Origin: an uncultured Clostridia bacterium
Lineage (GTDB): Bacteria; Bacillota; Clostridia; Oscillospirales; Acutalibacteraceae
NCBI GenBank assembly: GCA_945868935.1
Contig: CAMBNE010000068.1
Coordinates: forward strand, 1-6,053
Reading direction: 5' to 3'
Length of the DNA stretch: 6,053 nt
The notes under the pieces were generated by a model. The model was not told the origin of the DNA and made no database searches. It worked only from the letters and a program-made list of their open reading frames with translations. Positions 1 to 5,045 of the stretch are shown one piece after another (position 1 is the first letter of the stretch; each line of letters begins with the position of its first letter). A program made the translations under genes and the position numbers.

Positions 1-1062
1 GAAAAACTCGAATGGGTTGACTACGCAGAATACAACCTTGAGGAGGACGTTCCTGCAAAGAACGTAATTCTTATGATTGGCGACGGAATGGGCAAGAACA
101 TAATCAAAGCGTCCGAGGTTGTAAAGGGCGACAAGCTTGTAATGAGCGGAATGAAGTACAGAACAGACGTTACTACATATTCGCAGTCGGTAACAAACGG
201 CTATAAAGAGTTTACCGACAGTGCCGCATCGGCAACTGCTATGAGTACGGGTGTTAAGACTCTCAACGGATGCATAGGTGTTGACCCCGACGGAAACAAG
301 CTTGAAACAATCTGCGAATATGCACAGTCGCTTGATATGGAAACAGGTCTTGTTGCAAGGCAGGTTGTAAGCCACGCAACACCTGCCGGAATGGTTGCTC
401 ACAACAGCTCAAGAGATAACTATTCCCAGATTCTCCGTGAAATGATAAATGCAGACGTCAACGTAATGTTCGGAGGCGGTTCACAGTACTATACAAATCC
501 AAAGATTCAGAAGGCTATTGAGGATAACAAGTATAAATACATCACTAAGGCCGGCGAGCTTGACGCTCTTGAAAAAGACGACGACAAGGTGCTCGGAATG
601 TTTGCATATGACAATATGGGCGCACCCGATATGGCTCCTTCGCTTATGAGAATGACCTCAAAGGCACTTGATATGCTCGATAACGACAAGGGATTTTTCC
701 TTATGGTAGAGGGCAGTAATATTGATACCTACGAAAGCAAGTGCGATATGGAAACAACTCTCGGTCAGATGCAGGACTTTGACAAGGCAGTTGATTACAT
801 TTTGAAGTGGGCAGAGGAACACCCCGGAACACTTGTAATTGTAACAGCCGACCACGAAACCGGCGGAGTAACACTTCCCGATAATCCAAAGCCCGAGGAT
901 ATCAACGACGACTGCTTTACCTCAGACGGCGAGCATACAAACACTGACGTATGGCTCTTTGCAAGCGGTGCACAGTCGAAGGGACTTTGCGAAAAGGACG
1001 TTATCGACAACACCGATATTGCAAAATATATGCGCAAGGTGCTTGAAGAGTCGCATAAGTAA
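1..1062 (+). CDS. Alkaline phosphatase, 5'-truncated by the window edge
   Basis: This is a metal-dependent phosphomonoesterase of the PhoA family, usually exported; the N-terminus and any signal peptide lie upstream of the window. The frame is open from base 1, and 353 residues are visible (numbered here from base 1). The metal-binding start motif NVILMIGDGMG (Asp28) and the nucleophile motif TDSAASATA (Ser74) are intact. So are Thr127 and Arg138 of ATPAGMVAHNSSRD, Glu237 of LMVEG, Asp242, Asp284-His285 of TADHETGG and His312 of GEHTNTD. These match E. coli D51, S102, T155, R166, E322, D327, D369-H370 and H412. The exception is the Zn1 ligand His331: after Ile-Asp242 the sequence runs TYESKCD, with Ser246 where the His is expected. 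E. coli Asp153 is replaced by His125, as in many relatives. A terminator follows directly, so the gene ends its transcription unit. The family assignment is secure; full activity is uncertain because of the missing His. Confidence 0.95.
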   Translation, partial: EKLEWVDYAEYNLEEDVPAKNVILMIGDGMGKNIIKASEVVKGDKLVMSGMKYRTDVTTYSQSVTNGYKEFTDSAASATAMSTGVKTLNGCIGVDPDGNKLETICEYAQSLDMETGLVARQVVSHATPAGMVAHNSSRDNYSQILREMINADVNVMFGGGSQYYTNPKIQKAIEDNKYKYITKAGELDALEKDDDKVLGMFAYDNMGAPDMAPSLMRMTSKALDMLDNDKGFFLMVEGSNIDTYESKCDMETTLGQMQDFDKAVDYILKWAEEHPGTLVIVTADHETGGVTLPDNPKPEDINDDCFTSDGEHTNTDVWLFASGAQSKGLCEKDVIDNTDIAKYMRKVLEESHK

Positions 1063-1071
1063 TAATAATTT

Positions 1072-1110
1072 TTCGGGCGGCAGAGCTTTTCTGTTGCCCG
1101 AATTTTGTTT
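1072..1110 (+). terminator. Intrinsic terminator after the alkaline phosphatase gene
   Basis: A 10-bp stem (1074-1083 with 1091-1100, including two G-T pairs) encloses a 7-nt loop, and TT/AA pairs extend its base. A T-rich tail, AATTTTGTTT, follows. It begins 9 nt after the stop codon, which separates the phosphatase gene from the downstream HAD gene. Confidence 0.85.
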
Positions 1111-1145
1111 ATATCTAACTGAAACTGCCTGATTAGAAATTGTAT

Positions 1146-1165
1146 GGAACAGTATTGACTGTTCC
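1146..1165. repeat. Perfect 8-bp inverted repeat in the leader of the HAD gene
   Basis: GGAACAGT (1146-1153) and ACTGTTCC (1158-1165) are exact inverse complements around the 4-nt spacer ATTG. The site lies 68 nt before the HAD start codon. It could be an operator for a dimeric regulator, or an RNA hairpin in the leader. No T-run follows, so it is not a standard terminator. A TTGACT hexamer overlaps its right half, but no convincing -10 box sits at the correct distance, so I could not place a promoter with confidence. Confidence 0.5.
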
Positions 1166-1220
1166 GATTCTTACAAAAGTCGGCGGTGTTTTTACAGAAC
1201 GGTTAATAATTAAGTTTATC

Positions 1221-1224
1221 GGAG
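1221..1224 (+). promoter_or_regulatory. Ribosome binding site that fixes the HAD start
   Basis: GGAG lies 8 nt before ATG 1233. This supports ATG 1233 over a TTG 31 codons upstream in the same open frame, which has no such site near it. Confidence 0.75.
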
Positions 1225-1232
1225 TTGATTTT

Positions 1233-1874
1233 ATGAACAAAACAGGCATAATTTTCGATTTAGACGGTACATTGTGGAACACGTCCGAAACAATAGTGCC
1301 GATATGGAACGAGGTTTTGGAAAGTCACAGCGAAACCGATAAACAGCTTACTGTTGCGGAAATGAACGGGTATATGGGCAAAACTTTTGAGCAGATTGCA
1401 AAGCTGATGCTGCCAAAGCTTGATTTGGAAAAAGCGATGTCAATCGTGTACGAGTGTTGTGACGTTGAACAAGGTTATTTGAAAAAAGTCGGCGGAAAGC
1501 TGTATGATAACCTTGCCGAAACATTAAAGCAACTTAATGAAAAACACAGCCTTTATATCGTCAGCAATTGTCAGGACGGATATGTTCAGGCTTTTCTTGA
1601 TTTTCACGGCTTTAACGAAATTTTTGACGATTTTGAAATGTCGGGTAGAACGAAGAAATCAAAGGGTGAAAATATCAAAATGATAATTGAGCGAAATAAT
1701 CTTGACAAGGCTGTTTATGTAGGCGATACTCAGGGCGATTACGAAGCGGCAAAGGAAGCAGAAGTTCCGTTTGTTTTTGCCGAGTACGGCTTTGGAAGTG
1801 TTGACAATTCTGAATATTCTATAAAAGAATTTTCAGAATTACCAAAAACTGTTAAACAAGTATTTTTACATTAA
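1233..1874 (+). CDS. HAD-superfamily hydrolase, phosphoglycolate-phosphatase-like
   Basis: This is a cytoplasmic 213-residue HAD hydrolase, probably a small-molecule phosphatase; the substrate cannot be told from sequence. Motif I is IIFDLDGTLWNT, with nucleophile Asp9 and general acid/base Asp11. A helical cap region covers roughly residues 15-80, as in subfamily IA. Motif II is YIVSNCQDGY (Ser111), the motif III lysine lies in RTKKSKGE (Lys144 or a neighbour), and motif IV is VYVGDTQGDYEAA (Asp165 and Asp169, magnesium binding). All catalytic residues are present and the length is normal for the subfamily. The start at 1233 gives the family's usual N-terminus, a few residues before motif I, and has GGAG 8 nt upstream. 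It is followed after 17 nt by a methyltransferase gene, so the two are probably co-transcribed. Alternatives within the family include nucleotidase or beta-phosphoglucomutase-like activity. Confidence 0.9.
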   Translation: MNKTGIIFDLDGTLWNTSETIVPIWNEVLESHSETDKQLTVAEMNGYMGKTFEQIAKLMLPKLDLEKAMSIVYECCDVEQGYLKKVGGKLYDNLAETLKQLNEKHSLYIVSNCQDGYVQAFLDFHGFNEIFDDFEMSGRTKKSKGENIKMIIERNNLDKAVYVGDTQGDYEAAKEAEVPFVFAEYGFGSVDNSEYSIKEFSELPKTVKQVFLH

Positions 1875-1875
1875 C

Positions 1876-1883
1876 AAAGGGAG
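1876..1883 (+). promoter_or_regulatory. Ribosome binding site of the methyltransferase gene
   Basis: AAAGGGAG lies within the 17-nt gap after the HAD stop codon, 8 nt before ATG 1892. The same octamer and spacing serve the minus-strand dockerin gene, which suggests it is this genome's usual strong ribosome binding site. Confidence 0.8.
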
Positions 1884-1891
1884 CAGAATCA

Positions 1892-2722
1892 ATGAAACTC
1901 AATTTTATCGACAGCGGAAAGGAATTTGACTTTGGAAAAACGTCGCAGGACTATGCTAAATACCGTGACATTTATCCAAGGAGTATGTATGATAAGCTGA
2001 TTTTTTTTGGAATCGGAAAAGAAAATCAGAAAATTCTCGACCTCGGCAGCGGAACTGCTGTTCTTCCGATTAATTTGTACCATACGGGTGCGCATTTTAC
2101 TGCAACCGATATTTCCGAAAATCAGATTGTATACGGCAGAAAAATCGCCTCGGAAAAGGGCTTTGATAATATTGATTTCAGGGTTTGTTCAGCTGAAAAT
2201 ACAGGCTTTGATGACAACAGCTTTGATGTTGTAACAGCGGTACAGTGCTTTCAGTATTTCAATGCCGAAAAAGCAAGTGATGAAATTTTCAGAATACTGA
2301 AACCGCAGGGACTTTTCTGCAAAATTTTTATGGACTGGCTTCCGTTTAAAGATGAAGTCATTTCAGAAATGGAAACAACTGTTCTGAAATACAACCCCGA
2401 ATGGAGCGGCTGCGGATTTGAAAAATTCAGGTATCAATATCCGAAGTGGGCGGATAACAGGTTCAATATTGATACGATTCATTCATATGACGTAACGCTG
2501 AATTTTACAAAGGAACAGTGGCTCGGCAGGGTGAAAAGCTGTCGTGGAGTGGGAGCAAGTCTTGCACCGCAAAAGCTGAAAGAATTTGAAGATGAATACA
2601 AGTCAATCCTTGCAAAATATCCCGACGATATTCTTAATTTAAAACATCAGATTCATATTGAAATTTACCGCTCAATAAAACATAATAAGACAAAAAACGG
2701 AATGATAGACGAAAGGAATTAA
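1892..2722 (+). CDS. Class I SAM-dependent methyltransferase, substrate unknown
   Basis: This 276-residue protein has a Rossmann-type methyltransferase domain of the Methyltransf_11/25 kind. Motif I is KILDLGSGTAVLPI (residues 47-60), which binds S-adenosylmethionine. ATDIS (71-75) ends strand 2, with the acidic Asp73 that should contact the ribose. The later motifs are CSAENTGFDDNSFDVVTAVQ (99-118) and a post-motif III segment, RILKPQGLF (134-142). The N-terminus, with FGKTSQDYAKYRDIYP (14-29), is typical of a clostridial group of small cytoplasmic methyltransferases. Residues 150-260 form a variable, probably substrate-binding, region rich in Trp, Tyr and Phe. It sits 17 nt behind the HAD gene and is probably translated from the same mRNA. 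The last dozen or so residues (from about 264) are hydrophilic and end beside a phosphodiesterase gene remnant, so the tail may have been altered at that junction. Methylation of a small molecule is a reasonable guess only. Confidence 0.9.
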   Translation: MKLNFIDSGKEFDFGKTSQDYAKYRDIYPRSMYDKLIFFGIGKENQKILDLGSGTAVLPINLYHTGAHFTATDISENQIVYGRKIASEKGFDNIDFRVCSAENTGFDDNSFDVVTAVQCFQYFNAEKASDEIFRILKPQGLFCKIFMDWLPFKDEVISEMETTVLKYNPEWSGCGFEKFRYQYPKWADNRFNIDTIHSYDVTLNFTKEQWLGRVKSCRGVGASLAPQKLKEFEDEYKSILAKYPDDILNLKHQIHIEIYRSIKHNKTKNGMIDERN

Positions 2723-2855
2723 TCAATCTGCAACTCTGCTGAAAATAATTGATTAGGGCGTTGACAATATCGTGACAAACGAGCCTGAAAGAATGAAAGA
2801 ACTGCTCTCACGTGATAATAACTGGATTCGCTCCGTTATGGACAGAGCGGCTTAA
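2721..2855 (+). pseudogene. Remnant of the C-terminus of a glycerophosphodiester phosphodiesterase gene
   Basis: In the frame of base 2721 the sequence reads NQSATLLKIID, then TAG (2754-2756), then GVDNIVTNEPERMKELL and a further 15 residues ending in RAA before TAA at 2853-2855. The pattern of a hydrophobic helix followed by GVDNIVTNEP is the last conserved strand of the GDPD family TIM barrel, where forms such as GVDGIITN-P close the domain. The rest of the barrel, including its catalytic residues, is absent, and there is no credible start codon or ribosome binding site. In-frame stops at 2703-2708 mark the left limit, so the recognisable piece begins just inside the end of the methyltransferase gene. 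A terminator lies 4 nt after the stop, as expected for a true gene end. It could still be read as an orphan peptide of about 20 residues from ATG 2793, but that seems unlikely. The family match is from memory of the motif. Confidence 0.6.
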
Positions 2856-2859
2856 CGTA

Positions 2860-2897
2860 AAAAGTGACTGTGCAAAAAACACAGTCACTTTTCTTTT
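2860..2897. terminator. Bidirectional intrinsic terminator between convergent genes
   Basis: A perfect 13-bp stem pairs 2860-2872 with 2880-2892 around the loop CAAAAAA. Plus-strand transcripts leave it through TTTTCTTTT. Minus-strand transcripts leave it through TTTTT. It therefore can stop both the HAD-methyltransferase unit and the dockerin gene that converges on it (stop codon at 2915). Confidence 0.9.
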
Positions 2898-2914
2898 GGA
2901 ATAATATATACTTT

Positions 2915-4888
2915 TTAATCCCCGAAATACTCCGAAACAAGATTAGATATGTAATCTCTGCTATACATTCTTGAAAGACTTAAGGAAATGTCGGGAGTAA
3001 TACCGTCGTCAATGTCCTTTATATAGCCGTTTTTCATAGTGGTGAACTGTTTTGTGCTTGAAAACTGCAAAAACGAGCCTGTTGCCGTTGCACCGTAGCC
3101 TACTGTACAGCCACCGCCGCCGCTTTGCTGTCCCAGAATAAGTACGTCTTTATCACGGCTTTTAAGATTACATGGTAAAAGGTTACCGCAGGAGAAAGAA
3201 GCGTCTGATACGATAACTGCGATATTCTTTCCAAGCTCTTTCATTGACTTGTCGTTTTCATCAATTTCTCCGTCTAAATTAAGGTCAGCGTCTGTGATAG
3301 TCTGACGGAGAGCATTGGTGTTTGGATTGCGTATTACAACATTTGACTGTCCTATAATTGCGCTAATCGCATATGCACAGGCAACGTTATATCCGCCGCC
3401 GTTGCAGGAAACATCAATTACCACATTTTCTGCGTCGCTGTCCTCATTTTGTAATTTTTTAAGGGCGTATGCAAACAAATCAATTGTATCTGTCAAAACA
3501 TATTCATAATTATCGGTGTAGTACATATCAACTGCACTCTTCATAGTGAATTCATCAAAGGTTATGAATACTGTGTTGTCACGGCGTTCGTAAGGTTCAA
3601 CTTTACCAAGCTTTTCATTTCTTGCAGTTGTTGATTTTTGCATACTGCCAATTCTGTCATAAAAATCCTTGTTGTATTCATACATATCGCTGATAAGACT
3701 GCTTTCTTTGTCAAGATACGGCGATTTATTCAGAAGTCCGCTGTGAAAATCTGCAAAGCAGTTTATATAAAGCTTGCGATTTGCTTTTTCAATTCTCAGT
3801 ACATCGCCCGACAGATATTCTGTTTTTAATCCCATTCTGCTTAAGTAGCTGTCAAAGTCTTTAATCTGATGAGCTTCCTTAAGTCCGTAGCGAAGGTCAA
3901 GGTTGAGGCAAAGCTCGTAGTAATTAAAGCGTGCCAGATCTTCGGAAATACTGTCCTTAGAATCTACTGAATAGTAAAGCTCACCGAGCTTGCCGTTCAG
4001 CAAAGATGACGCTGTACAGAATAATGCCTTGCCGTTGTATACAAGGTTATATCCTGTTTCGGAAATGAAAATATCGTTAAAGGTAGCCACAGGAATGCAC
4101 AGCTTGTCACCGCTTTTTATCATCGGAATCAGATAATCGTCAAGCTCAATTCTGCGGGTATCTCCGCTGTAATAATGGTCATACGGGCTTTGGAGTAATA
4201 TTGTGGGTTCATCTGAAGTAGCGACAGATGCAAAAGGGGTTAGTGTTTCTAACGGTGAATAACCTTCTAATGATAAAAACAAGTCATAGTCATTGAATTC
4301 TATGTATTTTTCGGTGTAATTGAATTCTACTGTTGCACCGTCTTCATTTGAGTAAGTAACAACATTGCCGTCATCGCTTGTTTCTGAAGTCAATTCACTT
4401 TTTTCATAAAAATCCGAAAAAAACGGCATACAAAAATCTACGCTTAAGAAGGGAATGTCGTCGTATTTTGTTGAAAAATAGGTTTCAACTGTTTCCTCAG
4501 ACACTCCTCCGTCATCATCGGAAAAATACTTTGTGACTTCTTTCTTAACAATTATGCCGTCCTCGCCCTCGTCAACAGCCTGTCCGATTGATAATTTTGT
4601 ATCATATCCCGAAAGATATTTCTGAATCAGCGTAACGGAATTGATATTGATTTCGGTGTTGTCCACATTTGAAACAACCTCCTGCTTTATGCCGAAATCG
4701 GCACTTTCTGCAAGATATTTCTGAATTTCGGTTGCGTCGGCAACAGATACCGAGCCGTCGAGATTAGCGTCACCCAGAATCAGCGGTGTTTCCTCAGCCG
4801 CCGAAACAGTCAGACCGCCGATTGTTGAAGTTAATAAGGCGGCAGATAAAACTACTGCGCATATTTTTTTGACTGATAGTTTTTTCAT
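2915..4888 (-). CDS. Exported dockerin protein with S41-peptidase-like domain
   Basis: The 657 residues begin with a signal peptide: Lys-rich start, hydrophobic residues 10-28, and a likely cleavage after VSA near 30. A type I dockerin region follows at about 38-94. Its first calcium loop is canonical (Asp40 to Asp51, GDANLDGSVSVAD, then helix ATEIQKYLA); the second is degenerate, though its helix VTLIQKYLS remains. Residues 100-220 are acidic and unassigned. Residues 230-295 contain YLIPMI and IPVATFNDIF, perhaps a small beta domain like those of copper amine oxidase N-termini. The C-terminal third resembles the S41 (C-terminal processing protease) fold: VVIDVSCNGGG (489-499), SDASFSCGN with candidate nucleophile Ser566, GQQSGGGGC (586-594) and DGITPDI. 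The Lys of the classical Ser-Lys pair is absent, so proteolysis is unproven. An EF-hand-like loop (Asp535-Asp546) interrupts the domain. It has its own promoter, and a paralogue lies upstream. A role at the cell surface or in a cellulosome-like complex is inferred. Confidence 0.88.
   Translation of the reverse strand: MKKLSVKKICAVVLSAALLTSTIGGLTVSAAEETPLILGDANLDGSVSVADATEIQKYLAESADFGIKQEVVSNVDNTEININSVTLIQKYLSGYDTKLSIGQAVDEGEDGIIVKKEVTKYFSDDDGGVSEETVETYFSTKYDDIPFLSVDFCMPFFSDFYEKSELTSETSDDGNVVTYSNEDGATVEFNYTEKYIEFNDYDLFLSLEGYSPLETLTPFASVATSDEPTILLQSPYDHYYSGDTRRIELDDYLIPMIKSGDKLCIPVATFNDIFISETGYNLVYNGKALFCTASSLLNGKLGELYYSVDSKDSISEDLARFNYYELCLNLDLRYGLKEAHQIKDFDSYLSRMGLKTEYLSGDVLRIEKANRKLYINCFADFHSGLLNKSPYLDKESSLISDMYEYNKDFYDRIGSMQKSTTARNEKLGKVEPYERRDNTVFITFDEFTMKSAVDMYYTDNYEYVLTDTIDLFAYALKKLQNEDSDAENVVIDVSCNGGGYNVACAYAISAIIGQSNVVIRNPNTNALRQTITDADLNLDGEIDENDKSMKELGKNIAVIVSDASFSCGNLLPCNLKSRDKDVLILGQQSGGGGCTVGYGATATGSFLQFSSTKQFTTMKNGYIKDIDDGITPDISLSLSRMYSRDYISNLVSEYFGD
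3251..3286 (-). other. EF-hand-like calcium loop coded inside the S41-like domain
   Basis: The 12 residues DLNLDGEIDEND (535-546) match the EF-hand pattern D-x-N-x-D-G-x-I-x-x-x-D, with ligand-type residues at positions 1, 3, 5, 9 and 12. They fall between the NGGG strand and the candidate nucleophile Ser566. The paralogue codes the same loop at 5403-5438 with a single change, Glu to Lys. Confidence 0.7.
4607..4777 (-). other. Dockerin-coding segment, second repeat degenerate
   Basis: This segment encodes residues 38-94 of the dockerin protein. Repeat 1 has Asp, Asn, Asp and Asp at calcium-loop positions 1, 3, 5 and 12. Repeat 2 (loop at 4637-4672) reads SNVDNTEININS in the same register, so positions 1, 3 and 12 are Ser, Val and Ser, and the central Gly is Thr. 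Both helices keep the IQKYL core. Confidence 0.8.
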
Positions 4889-4896
4889 TGGAATTT

Positions 4897-4904
4897 CTCC
4901 CTTT
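4897..4904 (-). promoter_or_regulatory. Ribosome binding site of the dockerin gene
   Basis: Read on the minus strand this is AAAGGGAG, 8 nt before the ATG whose complement is at 4886-4888. It confirms the start, which opens directly into a signal peptide. Confidence 0.85.
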
Positions 4905-4919
4905 CCATAAGTTAGTTAC

Positions 4920-4948
4920 ATAATAACATACAATTTAGCAAAAATCAA
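4920..4948 (-). promoter_or_regulatory. Sigma-70-type promoter with extended -10 for the dockerin gene
   Basis: On the minus strand, TTGATT (4943-4948) and TATTAT (4920-4925) are separated by 17 nt, and TGT directly before the -10 box makes it an extended -10. The stretch upstream of the -35 box, to about 5000, is very AT-rich and could act as an UP element. Transcription would begin near 4913, giving a leader of about 25 nt with no room for a riboswitch. Confidence 0.7.
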
Positions 4949-5001
4949 TATAAAAACAATAATAAAAGAACAAAATATATGTAATTTTAAAACAAGGCAT
5001 A

Positions 5002-5027
5002 GAAAAAACCACCCGATTTACGGGTGG
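5002..5027 (-). terminator. Intrinsic terminator of the second S41-like gene
   Basis: Read on the minus strand, CCACCCG, loop TAAAT and CGGGTGG form a 7-bp GC-rich stem, followed by TTTTTT. It begins 18 nt after the stop codon of the gene ending at 5046 and lies ahead of the dockerin gene promoter, so the two paralogues are likely transcribed separately. Confidence 0.88.
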
Positions 5028-5045
5028 CTTTGACTGTGAAAATAA

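Larger units (their letters stand above)
4889..5045. other. AT-rich spacer between the two S41-like genes
   Basis: These 157 bases hold, in minus-strand order, the terminator of the upstream paralogue, an AT-rich stretch, and the promoter and ribosome binding site of the dockerin gene. No additional open frame or RNA structure was recognised in it. Confidence 0.8.

Noticed and set aside
507..1037. Several antisense open frames inside the alkaline phosphatase gene
   Set aside because: They overlap a clearly coding, conserved gene, have no ribosome binding sites or recognisable motifs, and arise from its codon pattern.
1146..1165. Gram-positive LexA (SOS) box
   Set aside because: GAAC and GTTC are present, but the gap between them is 10 nt rather than the 4 nt of the Cheo-type box, and no repair gene follows.
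1140..1232. TTG 1140 as the start of the HAD gene, adding 31 residues
   Set aside because: The added residues would precede the usual HAD N-terminus, there is no ribosome binding site near the TTG, and ATG 1233 has GGAG at ideal spacing.
2761..2789. Perfect TTGACA hexamer as a -35 box
   Set aside because: No -10-like hexamer occurs 15-19 nt downstream; the bases are explained by the Val-Asp-Asn codons of the phosphodiesterase remnant, and no gene follows on that strand.
2793..2855. Independent 20-residue peptide starting at ATG 2793
   Set aside because: Upstream sequence in the same frame matches the same protein family, and no clear ribosome binding site precedes the ATG.
3315..3829. Plus-strand open frames inside the dockerin gene
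   Set aside because: They are short, mirror conserved minus-strand codons and show no protein-like features.
4889..5045. Riboswitch or small RNA between the S41-like genes
   Set aside because: The leader from the predicted start is only about 25 nt, and the sole hairpin is explained as the upstream gene's terminator.
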